Source: JALGWN01 sp964598025 (GTDB lineage Bacteria > Arandabacterota > Arandabacteria > Arandabacterales > Arandabacteraceae). Taken from it: a DNA stretch of 64,000 bases. Each line of letters begins with the position of its first letter. Positions within the stretch are counted from its first letter, which is position 1. Shown here in pieces: positions 34,407-42,760 of this stretch. The position numbers and the translations under genes are program-made. The notes under the pieces were generated by a model that ran no database searches, was not told the DNA's origin, and saw only the letters and a list, made by a program, of their open reading frames with translations. Location: the NCBI GenBank assembly GCA_964598025.1, contig CAZRAU010000008.1, forward strand, positions 1 through 64,000, in the 5' to 3' direction.

Positions 34407-35546
34407 TTGACACATGCATACACGCCGGGACTCCGGGTCACAGAAAGGACCGTTTTCAAGAAAGAAAGGAAGCTGCCTCTCAAAGGCCAGGTTCTCCGCA
34501 AGGTGGGAGAGAAGGTCAGTGCGGAGGACGTCGTTGCGAGGACCGAGCTTCCGGGCAATGTCCAGACTATCAATGTGGCCAACCGGCTCAGCATCTTGCC
34601 CGAGGACATCGAGCGAAACATGCTGGTCAAGCTGGGCGACTGGGCCGATAGTGAAGAGGTCATAGCAGAAAGCAGGAGTTTCTTCGGTCTTTTCAAGTCC
34701 AAGGCCCGCATGCCCGTCGGCGGCACGATCGAATCGGTGTCGGACATAACCGGTCAGGTCATCATCCGGGAAAAAGCCATACCGGTCGAGGTGGATGCAT
34801 ATGTTGACGGCGAGGTGGTGGAGGTCTATGAGGACGAGGGGGTTCTGGTCCGCACAATCGCCACCGTGGTGCAGGGGATCTTCGGGATCGGCGGGGAGGC
34901 GGTCGGCATACTGGATATTATTGCCGGTGGCGGCAAGGAGGTCATCGATCCATCCTCCATAACGCAGGACCACGCAGGCAAGATAATTCTCGGCGGGTCG
35001 CTGGTCACGATGGACGTTCTTAACCGTGCCCGTGAGGTGGGGGTTGCCGGGATCATCGTGGGTGGTCTAGGCGACTCCGATCTTCGCACAATTCTCGGAT
35101 ACGACCTGGGTGTGGCGATTACAGGATCGGAAGAGATAGGACTCACCGTTGTGATAACCGAAGGCTTCGGCCGGATGACCATGGCGGAGCGCACCTTCGA
35201 TCTACTGGCATCGCGCAAGGGCATGAAGACCTCGATAAGCGGTGCTACGCAGATTCGGGCGGGTGTGATTCGCCCGGAAGTGATTATTCCTCTGGATGGC
35301 AGCACCCTCGCCAAGGACCAGAAGAGAGCCGGAGTCGAAGAGGCCCATTCGACCGGTCTTACGGTGGGAAGTCCCGTCCGCATGATAAGAGAGCCCTACT
35401 TCGGCAGAATCGGCTCGGTGACAGAGCTTCCCCCCGAGCTCCAGAAGCTCGAGACCGAGGCCATGGTCAGGGTCCTCAGGGTCGAATTCCAGGACGGGAG
35501 CAAGGCTATCGTTCCGAGGGCTAACGTCGAGCTGATAGAGAAATAG
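34407..35546 (+). CDS. Conserved protein with barrel-sandwich-like and KOW/SH3-like domains
   Basis: The start is TTG 34407, four bases after the ATPase stop, with AGGA just upstream. The 379-residue soluble protein has three parts. Residues about 15-80 look like a lipoyl/biotinyl-type barrel-sandwich hybrid (LKGQVLRKVGEKVSAEDVVA), followed by a second such unit (ARMPVGGTIESVSDITGQVI). The middle (about 180-300) is a Gly/Val-rich alpha/beta domain (HAGKIILGGSLVTMDVLNRA, VGVAGIIVGGLGDSDLRTIL). The C-terminal 60 residues resemble a KOW/SH3 barrel (VRMIREPYFGRIGSVTELPP). No modification lysine motif is seen in the sandwich parts. The tight linkage with the GlmL-type ATPase suggests a working pair. 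Confidence 0.8.
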   Translation: MTHAYTPGLRVTERTVFKKERKLPLKGQVLRKVGEKVSAEDVVARTELPGNVQTINVANRLSILPEDIERNMLVKLGDWADSEEVIAESRSFFGLFKSKARMPVGGTIESVSDITGQVIIREKAIPVEVDAYVDGEVVEVYEDEGVLVRTIATVVQGIFGIGGEAVGILDIIAGGGKEVIDPSSITQDHAGKIILGGSLVTMDVLNRAREVGVAGIIVGGLGDSDLRTILGYDLGVAITGSEEIGLTVVITEGFGRMTMAERTFDLLASRKGMKTSISGATQIRAGVIRPEVIIPLDGSTLAKDQKRAGVEEAHSTGLTVGSPVRMIREPYFGRIGSVTELPPELQKLETEAMVRVLRVEFQDGSKAIVPRANVELIEK

Positions 35547-35553
35547 GGTCAGG

Positions 35554-35575
35554 CCGGTGAAAAACGCCCATCTGC
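35554..35575. repeat. 22-bp direct repeat, upstream copy
   Basis: CCG followed by GTGAAAAACGCCCATCTGC; the identical 22 bp recurs at 35739-35760, where it forms the first codons of the downstream gene. The two copies flank the palindromic repeats at 35612-35687. Confidence 0.85.
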
Positions 35576-35611
35576 GTCGTTACGCTCGCCGTCTCTCATT
35601 GCGGCGTATCT

Positions 35612-35687
35612 GTAGCGTCGGGTTTCCACGCCCGACGGCGGACCTCACAGTTGTGAAGGGTCGTTGCCACAGGAATGGCAACGCTAC
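35612..35687. repeat. Paired A-type and B-type dispersed palindromes
   Basis: The A-type copy reads GTAGCGTCGGG-N8-CCCGACG (35612-35637) and the B-type copy CGTTGCC-N8-GGCAACGCTAC (35662-35687, inverted). Both have perfect 7-bp stems. They share the outer GTAGCG with copies near 7155, 20688, 20806 and 59814. A frame that starts at the first direct repeat (35557) is a product of this insert and not a gene. Confidence 0.8.
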
Positions 35688-35738
35688 GCGCGTCTTATAT
35701 GCGGCCGCTTTTGACCGGCCTGTGCAAAGGTTGTGGAC

Positions 35739-35760
35739 CCGGTGAAAAACGCCCATCTGC
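35739..35760. repeat. 22-bp direct repeat, downstream copy (contains a gene start)
   Basis: Identical to 35554-35575. The GTG at 35742 inside it is the likely start codon of the next gene, so the first six codons of that gene are duplicated 185 bp upstream. Confidence 0.85.
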
Positions 35761-36854
35761 CCGGCTTGCTGGTTCTCGCCGTTGCCCTTATGCTCCTTGC
35801 CCGTCTGCCCGCCTCGGCTCAAGGCTTGAGTGTCCGCGATGTGCCCGATGATGACGGCACGGCTTTGACGATTTCCTGGGATGGGGACTTCGCTTCGGGC
35901 GAGCGGATCTCGATATCGCGGACCGCCTACCCGGATACCGCCTTCACTTCGCTTACGACACTGGATGCCGCTGCCGGGGAGTATACCGATTCCGGTCTTT
36001 CAAGAAAAGCGACCTACGTGTACCTCGTGGTATTCCCGAATGGCGAGACCGTCTTGTCGGACTCGGTCAGTCCCGCGGCTTCGCTCATAAACACTTCCAG
36101 ACTGGTGATGCTTGCCATCCTGGCCCTATTCCTAATATTCGTCCTTGTCTATATCAGACTCGCAGCCGCCGGGCGCGAGTTTTTCGTAAGGAAGATCACC
36201 GGACTGGCCGCAATCGAGGAGGCCATTGGAAGAGCCACCGAAATGGGACGGCCGGTGCTCTATGTACCGGGGATCGACGATCTCGACAACATTCAGACCA
36301 TAGCCAGTATGGTCATCCTCAATGACGTGGCCAGGCTGTCGGGTACCTACGAGACTCCGATAATAGTCCCCGTCTGCCGGCCTTTCGTAGTACCGGTCGC
36401 CGAAGAGGCGGTCAAACAGGGTTTCCTGAATGCCGGAAGGCCCGAGCTTTATAATCCCGATAACGTAAGGTACCTCTCGGACGAGCAATTCGCGTTCACC
36501 GCCGGAGTCAACGGTATCATGCTGCGAGAAAGGACCGCAGCGAATCTCTATATGGGCTCATTTTTCGCCGAATCCCTGATCCTGGCTGAGACCGGGTTTT
36601 CGACCGGAGCGATCCAGGTAGCGGGTACCGCCAACATCCACCAGTTGCCTTTCTTCGTGGCGGCCTGTGACTATACCCTCATAGGGGAGGAACTCTATGC
36701 CGCCAGCGCGTATCTCTCCAGGGAGCCCAAGCTGCTGGGCGCGCTGAAGGCCAGTGATCTTGCCAAGGTCATCATCATAGCCCTGCTGGTTATCGGCTGC
36801 ATAGCCGAGACGGTCGGCATCACGTCTTTTGCCGAGTGGTTCAGGGCGAGGTAA
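35742..36854 (+). CDS. DUF6754-like bitopic membrane protein
   Basis: The start taken is GTG 35742 (an alternative GTG at 35733 has its ribosome site too close). Residues 1-24 form a signal peptide or first anchor, and about 25-100 a fibronectin-type beta domain (GTALTISWDGDFASGERISI). A membrane helix follows (LVMLAILALFLIFVLVYIRL, about 108-127), then a cytoplasmic alpha/beta domain of about 210 residues (EEAIGRATEMGRPVLYVPGI, QTIASMVILNDVARLSGTYE, IQVAGTANIHQLPFFVAACD) and a C-terminal helix (VIIIALLVIGCIAETVG). The cytoplasmic part resembles DUF6754 as I recall it; that match is not verified. No known enzymatic motif is seen. It is a core member of the cluster. Confidence 0.82.
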   Translation: MKNAHLPGLLVLAVALMLLARLPASAQGLSVRDVPDDDGTALTISWDGDFASGERISISRTAYPDTAFTSLTTLDAAAGEYTDSGLSRKATYVYLVVFPNGETVLSDSVSPAASLINTSRLVMLAILALFLIFVLVYIRLAAAGREFFVRKITGLAAIEEAIGRATEMGRPVLYVPGIDDLDNIQTIASMVILNDVARLSGTYETPIIVPVCRPFVVPVAEEAVKQGFLNAGRPELYNPDNVRYLSDEQFAFTAGVNGIMLRERTAANLYMGSFFAESLILAETGFSTGAIQVAGTANIHQLPFFVAACDYTLIGEELYAASAYLSREPKLLGALKASDLAKVIIIALLVIGCIAETVGITSFAEWFRAR

Positions 36855-36858
36855 GCGC

Positions 36859-37479
36859 ATGAAGAACGAAGTCCCGGTAGCCATTGCCTTTGTCGCGGGT
36901 ATGCTGATGGTGGTTTCGCTTTTCGTGCCGCACCCGTACGTGGCCGAACCCGCCGCGATAACCAGGAGCTGGGCGATAATAATAACCGCCTTTGCCTATG
37001 TACTGGGTGTGGCGAACATCACGCGCATAAGTCTGCATTCGGTGCGGAACAGATCCGCGGATTGGGAGTATAAGGCTGCGCTGGTCGTCGGGCTCTTTGC
37101 CATGGCCGGGTTGGGAATTGTGGGAGGGATACGCAGTGGTGGACCTTTCGACTGGGCCTATCTCAACATGTATGTCCCAATGCAGGCTACGATGTTCTCC
37201 CTGCTCGCATTCTATATCGCCTCAGCCGCATACCGGGCTTTTCGCGCCCGCTCGGTGGAGGCGACGCTGCTGCTTGTGACTGCCGCCATCGTGATGCTGG
37301 GCCGTGTGCCCATAGGGGAGAAGATCTGGGGCGGGCTTCCGGCCTTCACCGAATGGGTTATGGAAGTCCCCAACATGGCTGCCAAGCGGGGCATCATGAT
37401 AGGGGCTGCCCTGGGGGCGATTTCTACGGGCCTCAAGATGATACTCGGGATCGAACGATCCTACCTGGGTGGTGAGTGA
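36859..37479 (+). CDS. Six-helix integral membrane protein
   Basis: The start is ATG 36859, five bases after the previous stop. The 206-residue protein opens MKNEVPVAIAFVAGMLMVVS and has about six hydrophobic segments, with a conserved-looking basic loop (TRISLHSVRNRSADWEYK) and a loop containing GGPFDWAYLNMYVPMQATMF. The stop overlaps the next ATG (TGATG). No transporter signature is visible. Its size and position suggest a structural subunit of a membrane complex with its neighbours. Confidence 0.8.
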   Translation: MKNEVPVAIAFVAGMLMVVSLFVPHPYVAEPAAITRSWAIIITAFAYVLGVANITRISLHSVRNRSADWEYKAALVVGLFAMAGLGIVGGIRSGGPFDWAYLNMYVPMQATMFSLLAFYIASAAYRAFRARSVEATLLLVTAAIVMLGRVPIGEKIWGGLPAFTEWVMEVPNMAAKRGIMIGAALGAISTGLKMILGIERSYLGGE

Positions 37480-38324
37480 TGGGTACCGCACAATCCGATC
37501 GGGGTTTGTTGGTGCGCCTGTCGAGCATCGACAGGAGGATCCTGTTTCTGATCATATTCATCTGTGTGATCGTGCCTCTGCTTGCCGGTGTGAAGATGCG
37601 GATGTCGGTCACGGCCCCTGTGCTGGGGCTGTATAAGGCGATTGACGATCTCAAACCCGGTTCGTGTGTGTGGCTCGCAGCGGATTACGATCCCGGATCC
37701 ATGCCCGAGCTCTATCCCATGAACGTGGCGCTGGTGGAGCACCTCTTCGAGAAGAACATCCGCGTGATCTCAGCCTCCCTCTGGGCGCCGGGTCCGCCGC
37801 TTGCGCAGAAGGTCTTCGACGACCTTGCAGCGAAGTACGGCAAGACATACGGTCTGGATTACGTCAACCTCGGCTTCAAAGAGGGCAGGGAGGCCGTGAT
37901 GATCTCGGTTGCGGAAGATCTCCGCAGGACCTTCCCCGAGGACTTCTACGGTACGCCTCTGGACAGCATACCCATGCTTAACGGGATCCGGAATCTTCAG
38001 GATCTCAAGATGATAGTCGCGGTGTCCGCCGGCTACCCGGGAATAAAGGAATGGATCATGCAGATCGCGACCCGGTACGACACGGTGATCGGTGGGGGGG
38101 TGACCGCCGTCACCGGACCGGAGATGTACCCTTACATCCAGTCCGGGCAGCTGGTGGGGCTCCTGGCCGGCATGAAGGGTGCGGCCGAGTATGAACAGCT
38201 TGTCAAACACCCGGGGCTTGGGACTTCAGGCATGGTGGCCCAATCCAGTGTGCACGTGATGGTGGTGGTATTCATAATGTTCGCCAACATCATTTACTTG
38301 CTTGAGAAGCGGAGAGCCAAGTGA
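37479..38324 (+). CDS. Bitopic membrane protein with large periplasmic domain
   Basis: The start is ATG 37479, sharing its A with the previous stop. The 281 residues comprise a short basic cytoplasmic lead, a membrane helix (RILFLIIFICVIVPLLAGV, about 20-38), a soluble alpha/beta domain of about 210 residues (KPGSCVWLAADYDPGSMPEL, NLGFKEGREAVMISVAEDLR, DLKMIVAVSAGYPGIKEWIM), and a C-terminal helix (VMVVVFIMFANIIYLL) with a basic end (EKRRAK). Both helices orient the middle domain to the periplasm. I recognise no catalytic motif. It overlaps the next gene by four bases. Confidence 0.8.
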   Translation: MGTAQSDRGLLVRLSSIDRRILFLIIFICVIVPLLAGVKMRMSVTAPVLGLYKAIDDLKPGSCVWLAADYDPGSMPELYPMNVALVEHLFEKNIRVISASLWAPGPPLAQKVFDDLAAKYGKTYGLDYVNLGFKEGREAVMISVAEDLRRTFPEDFYGTPLDSIPMLNGIRNLQDLKMIVAVSAGYPGIKEWIMQIATRYDTVIGGGVTAVTGPEMYPYIQSGQLVGLLAGMKGAAEYEQLVKHPGLGTSGMVAQSSVHVMVVVFIMFANIIYLLEKRRAK

Positions 38325-39130
38325 AGTTCAGATTGATTCTTGCTGCGGCAGTTCTGGCGCTGGCGGTGTTTCTTGCCGCCACCGGTCGGATGTCCACAGC
38401 GGCTGTCGGTAATTGGGTCGCGGCTCTCCTGACGCTGTCGATATTCAGCTTCCTCTACAAAGACAATCCGGTCTACAAGTTCGCCGAGCACATTTTCATA
38501 GGTATTTCCGCCGGTTACTTCGTTGCGCTTGAGTACTGGAACGTGCTCATCCCGAACCTCTGGAACCCGCTCATGGACGGGTTCCGGAATGTCGGTCTCA
38601 CCACGTTGTTCCGGCTGGGCGGTGTGCCGATTGGTATACCGACTTTTCCGGGTATGGGACTTCTGGTCCCGTTCGCCTTGGGGATACTGCTCTTCACGAG
38701 GTTCTTTCCGCGTGTTTCCTGGCTGAGCAGGTGGTCGATCGCCGCAATGATAGGCTCATATGCGGGGATGGCCATGATCGGTGCTCTCCAGGGCGACCTG
38801 ATAGCCCAGATACAGGCCAACATGATATCCTTCTATGTCCCCGAGAGCTGGGCCGGCGTCGGATCCGCGCATGGAATCGGAGGGGTGTTCTTCGCGGTGC
38901 TCGAGGCCGTGCGCAATCCCCTGATCGTGATAGGTCTTCTGGCCACAATCTTCTATTTCTTCTTCTCACGCGAGCATAAAGGCGGGCTTGGGGCTGTCTC
39001 CCGGGTCGGCGTGTGGTTTCTCATGATCTCATTCGGCGCCTCCTTCGGCTACACGGTGATGAGCAGGGTTTCCCTGCTTATCGGCAGGCTCTATTTCCTC
39101 CTCAGTGACTGGCTCGGCATAATCCAATGA
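38321..39130 (+). CDS. Polytopic membrane protein, last of the membrane set
   Basis: The GTG at 38321 overlaps the previous stop (GTGA). The 269-residue protein has about seven hydrophobic segments, starting LILAAAVLALAVFLAATGRM, and ends in a membrane segment (VSLLIGRLYFLLSDWL). A loop between helices contains LWNPLMDGFRNVGLTTLFRL. No family motif is recognised. It closes the run of five genes (34407 to 39130) that mostly overlap or abut. Its stop overlaps the LipM-type gene (ATGA). Confidence 0.8.
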   Translation: MKFRLILAAAVLALAVFLAATGRMSTAAVGNWVAALLTLSIFSFLYKDNPVYKFAEHIFIGISAGYFVALEYWNVLIPNLWNPLMDGFRNVGLTTLFRLGGVPIGIPTFPGMGLLVPFALGILLFTRFFPRVSWLSRWSIAAMIGSYAGMAMIGALQGDLIAQIQANMISFYVPESWAGVGSAHGIGGVFFAVLEAVRNPLIVIGLLATIFYFFFSREHKGGLGAVSRVGVWFLMISFGASFGYTVMSRVSLLIGRLYFLLSDWLGIIQ

Positions 39131-39948
39131 CCGAAGGACCCACCCGCTTTGGGATGATCGGATACGCCCGTTTGGAGGGGGAGATCAACATGGATCTGGA
39201 CCGCAGGCTCATGGCGGCGTGTGAGGCAAACCCCGAATGGGCGTACCTGCGGTTCTACACCTGGGCCCGACCCACGCTGTCGATGGGCCGGCTCGAGCCC
39301 GAGGACGCGATCGACAGGACGGCGGCCGAGCGGGACGGCGTCCCGATCGTGAAGCGTCCCACGGGGGGAAGAGCGGTCCTCCATGGTGACGACCTCACCT
39401 ACGCGGTCGTCATGCCAAAGCCTGAAGGTTCCCGCCTTCAGGAGACCTACAACCTGATTTCGGAGATACTCGTGGACGGTCTCGCATCTATGGGGGCCGC
39501 GCTCGACATAGAGCGAGGGAAGACCGGGAGGACCCACATGGTACAGCGGCCCTGTTTTGCTTCCGTGAGCCGCTACGAGGTCACGGACGCGGGACGGAAG
39601 GTGGTGGGGAGTGCTCAGCGGGTGGGCGAACGGGCGGTGCTTCAGCATGGCAGCATCCCTCTGGGGCATGGCTACCTGCGTGTGGTGGACTATATGAATG
39701 TCTCGCCGGGCGACAGACAGCGTCTCCGCGATGAGATGGAAGCCGCCACGTCATGCCTCGAGGTTGTGCTGGGTGGGGGCGTCAGTCCCCGGCGAGTCGC
39801 CGGTGCCCTGACCGAGGCTTTTCGGCGGCGGTTCGCGTGTGATTTCGAACCGCTGGCGCCGGAAGCTGTGGGGGCCTCCATACCGAGTGGCCAACAGACT
39901 GCGCGTCGGGGTCAGCCGGTCGCAAACCCATGCGACAAAAGCCCTTGA
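39127..39948 (+). CDS. LipM-type octanoyltransferase (lipoate-protein ligase A family)
   Basis: Enzymes of this family move octanoate from acyl-ACP to the lipoyl domain of GcvH or E2 proteins, or attach free lipoate. The 273-residue protein has KRPTGGRAVLHGDDLTYAVV (family motif RRxTGGGxxxH), the loop cysteine in RPCFAS (Cys143) that is catalytic in LipM, and GSAQRVGERAVLQHGSIPL. The cysteine and the lack of a C-terminal LplA domain favour LipM over LplA. The ATG overlaps the upstream stop (ATGA). GcvH at 28527 is the obvious acceptor. The last 30 residues are probably disordered. Confidence 0.85.
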   Translation: MTEGPTRFGMIGYARLEGEINMDLDRRLMAACEANPEWAYLRFYTWARPTLSMGRLEPEDAIDRTAAERDGVPIVKRPTGGRAVLHGDDLTYAVVMPKPEGSRLQETYNLISEILVDGLASMGAALDIERGKTGRTHMVQRPCFASVSRYEVTDAGRKVVGSAQRVGERAVLQHGSIPLGHGYLRVVDYMNVSPGDRQRLRDEMEAATSCLEVVLGGGVSPRRVAGALTEAFRRRFACDFEPLAPEAVGASIPSGQQTARRGQPVANPCDKSP

Positions 39949-39974
39949 CAGTGCTTCGCTGACCTTTATATAGT
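39945..39974 (+). promoter_or_regulatory. Promoter for the first TonB receptor
   Basis: TTGACA (39945-39950), an 18-bp spacer and TATAGT (39969-39974). The receptor ATG at 40034 is 60 bp further on, behind AAAGGGGGAG. Confidence 0.7.
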
Positions 39975-40033
39975 AACTCGGGAAGAATGAAGTACATAAT
40001 GTAGTATGATAGCACCCAGAAAGGGGGAGTAAG

Positions 40034-42739
40034 ATGCGTCCCGGGGTAAGGACCCTCATTATACTATTTGGAGCTCTCCTTGTTTTTTCATCAACCCTTG
40101 CTTTTGCCCAGAATACCGGCAGGCTCGCCGGTAACGTAGTAAACGCCAAAGACAACAAGCCGCTTGCCTTTGCCAATGTTCTGGTTCTCGGAACCGGCCT
40201 GGGGACCTTCGTGAAGGATAACGGAAGGTTCTCGATTGAGAATGTGCCGGCAGGCACCTATACAGTCAAAGTGATGATGATGGGTTTCGCGGCCCAGACC
40301 AAAGAGAACGTGGTCGTCAGCGCCAACCAGACCACGGAACTCGATTTCCAGCTGGCGATGACTGTCGTGATGCAGGTCCCGGAAGTGGTGATCGAGGCGG
40401 AAAAACCCATGGTGGATACCGAAAAGACGCAGACCTCGCGACGCGTCGACATGGAAGAAACGTCGGTCCGTTCGATAAACACCGTGGAAGAGGCCATCGC
40501 CGCGCAGGCCGGTGTCGTGCTTGAACAGGGTGAAATACATATTAGGGGTGGGAGAGCCGGCGAGGTCAAGTATTATGTGGACGGCCTTCAGATCAGCGAC
40601 CCCTTCGTTGGTACCAACAGCATGGAAATCAGTCTGACATCGCTTTCGGAGATCGAGGTGCTCTCGGGAGGCTTCGATGCGGAGTACGGCAATGTCCAGT
40701 CCGGAATCATAAGCCTCAAGACCAGGGAAGGCGGCACGAAGTATTCGGGGCTGATCAAGTACATGACGGATGATTATGGAGCTCCCGATAAGACCTACTT
40801 CAATTATGACAACTTCGCAGCCGGTTTCGGCGGCCCCTTCATCACAACCAATCTGCGGTTTTTCGCTTCCGGCGAGCTGGTCTTCAGCGATACCTATCTC
40901 AAGACCCAGGAAGAGCGCCAGCAGAAAGAACTCTGGGGCTTCATCAAGTTCAGGGAGCGTCAGAACAACAGCTACCGCGGCCAGGCGAAGGCGACCTACT
41001 TCTTTCCCGGAATGAAGAAGCTCTCGATGGAGTATCTGGCTTCGGGAGAGAAGTATGACTTCTACCACCATGCTTACAGCAGGGTAGGCTACTGGTCGGA
41101 TCTGTACGAGCACTGGTGGTTCGAGCCGCTTGATAGAACCTACAGTCTCTATGAGGCGCCGGCCCATACGCCTGACATAACGAACACCCATAGGAGTATT
41201 AAGTTTGTCTGGAATCATACACTCAGCCCTTCGTCATTCTATACCTTGAGGGCGGGCCGCTACTCAACGCTCCACCGGGAAGTGGTGCTGGGCAAAGATC
41301 CGGCTGAGTACGTGACCCCCAGCGCGAATAGCAGGCTCGATCCCGAAAACAGGTATTACGTAGTGGATGGGGACTATCCCCACTGGCAGCGGTACCACAC
41401 CGCCATGTGGACCGGCAAGGGGGACATGACCATTCAAAGGTCTACCACCCATCAGATGAAATTCGGGGCGGAGACCAACATCTACAATCTGGAGATGAAG
41501 GATCTCCTGTACCCGTCCCAGGACCAACCGAACGGCGTTTATACGGACATATACGATTTCACATGCTGGCAGCTGTCGGCCTTCATCCAGGACAAGATCA
41601 AGTTTGAAGGTATGAACCTCAGGGGAGGTCTGAGATTCGACCTGTTCGATCCGGGAAGGAAGGCTGTTGATGCCTATAATCAGTTCATGGTCTTGACCGG
41701 ATTCTCGCAGGCGGATGCGGGCTTCATGCAGCGGACCGAGTGGCAAGTAAGTCCGAGACTGGGGGTCTCCTATCCTATATCGGAGAGGGATGCGCTCTAC
41801 TTCAACTACGGACGGTTCTACCAGATTCCCAGACTCGAAGTGCTATTCCAGTTCCTGGGCCAGACGGAACAGGGGCTGCTTCCCTTCGGCAACCCCCTGA
41901 TGGATGCCGAGACGACGATTATGTATGAGGTCGGTGTACAGCACCAGTTCACTCCCACCATGGTCGGGGACGTCGCGATGTTCTACAAGGACATCTTCGG
42001 TCTGACCGGTACGCAAGCAGCGGATCTGGTTGAAGGTTCCCCATTCCAGAATCTCTATGGACCGACGGCCACCCCCGTTGCTTACACCAACCTGGATTAT
42101 GGTTCGGTCCGTGGAGTCGAATTGAAGCTGACCAAGCATTTCAGCAATCGGTTCAGCGGAAGCGTTACGTATACATTCTCCAAGGCGACGGGTTCCAGCT
42201 CCAATGAGCTTCAGGGCGCCAACGTGGTCAGCGGAAGCATGGATAGGGCCCCGATCACCGAGCTCCCGCTGGATTGGGACAGGAACCACGTTATCTCGGC
42301 CAACCTGTACATAAGCGAGCCGGGATTATGGGGTTGCAACCTCGACTGGAGCTATTCGACGGGCGCGCCCTACACCCCGATGTTGCCGAGAGAGCGCGAA
42401 GTGAGAGCGACACTGATCAACACGGAAAGGCTCCCCGCGAGAAGCACCGTCAATATCAAAGGCGACAAGAGGTGGAAAATAGCCGGCCAGGAAGTCTCGC
42501 TCTTCCTTGAAGGCCGTAACATCCTGGACAGGCAGAACATCGCCACCTTGGACCCGGGCAGCTGGCCGGGCGGTGAGGGAAACTACACTTCATACTATAC
42601 CACCGAGGGTGAGTTGGGTGGAGCCTATGACGAGGGCGAGTTGCTCGGCCTCGCTGACGTGATCTATACGCCGATCAACGATCCGAGGGTCTACGCCACT
42701 CCGAGGAACTTCAGGGTGGGTGTCTCGTTCGACTGGTAA
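40034..42739 (+). CDS. TonB-dependent outer-membrane receptor
   Basis: A 901-residue receptor. It has a signal peptide (TLIILFGALLVFSSTLAFA, to about residue 27), a carboxypeptidase-regulatory-like domain (about 30-110, GRLAGNVVNAKDNKPLAFAN), a plug domain (about 125-250, RSINTVEEAIAAQAGVVLEQ then IHIRGGRAGEVKYYVDGLQI) and a 22-strand-type barrel of about 600 residues ending in NFRVGVSFDW, with an aromatic final residue as required for barrel assembly. It takes up a substrate using TonB-ExbBD energy, encoded 7 kb downstream in the same run. The substrate is unknown. The SusC-like arrangement with a secreted protein next door suggests a complex ligand. Confidence 0.93.
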   Translation: MRPGVRTLIILFGALLVFSSTLAFAQNTGRLAGNVVNAKDNKPLAFANVLVLGTGLGTFVKDNGRFSIENVPAGTYTVKVMMMGFAAQTKENVVVSANQTTELDFQLAMTVVMQVPEVVIEAEKPMVDTEKTQTSRRVDMEETSVRSINTVEEAIAAQAGVVLEQGEIHIRGGRAGEVKYYVDGLQISDPFVGTNSMEISLTSLSEIEVLSGGFDAEYGNVQSGIISLKTREGGTKYSGLIKYMTDDYGAPDKTYFNYDNFAAGFGGPFITTNLRFFASGELVFSDTYLKTQEERQQKELWGFIKFRERQNNSYRGQAKATYFFPGMKKLSMEYLASGEKYDFYHHAYSRVGYWSDLYEHWWFEPLDRTYSLYEAPAHTPDITNTHRSIKFVWNHTLSPSSFYTLRAGRYSTLHREVVLGKDPAEYVTPSANSRLDPENRYYVVDGDYPHWQRYHTAMWTGKGDMTIQRSTTHQMKFGAETNIYNLEMKDLLYPSQDQPNGVYTDIYDFTCWQLSAFIQDKIKFEGMNLRGGLRFDLFDPGRKAVDAYNQFMVLTGFSQADAGFMQRTEWQVSPRLGVSYPISERDALYFNYGRFYQIPRLEVLFQFLGQTEQGLLPFGNPLMDAETTIMYEVGVQHQFTPTMVGDVAMFYKDIFGLTGTQAADLVEGSPFQNLYGPTATPVAYTNLDYGSVRGVELKLTKHFSNRFSGSVTYTFSKATGSSSNELQGANVVSGSMDRAPITELPLDWDRNHVISANLYISEPGLWGCNLDWSYSTGAPYTPMLPREREVRATLINTERLPARSTVNIKGDKRWKIAGQEVSLFLEGRNILDRQNIATLDPGSWPGGEGNYTSYYTTEGELGGAYDEGELLGLADVIYTPINDPRVYATPRNFRVGVSFDW

Positions 42740-42760
42740 CGAAGTCTGGAGGACCGAATC

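Noticed and set aside
33144..34973. 609-codon antisense frame across the ATPase and its neighbour
   Set aside because: It spans two well-supported genes on the other strand; such frames are common opposite GC-rich codons and this one shows no protein family features.
35557..35745. Possible 62-residue gene before the DUF6754-like gene
   Set aside because: It begins in the duplicated 22-mer and is read through palindromic repeats.
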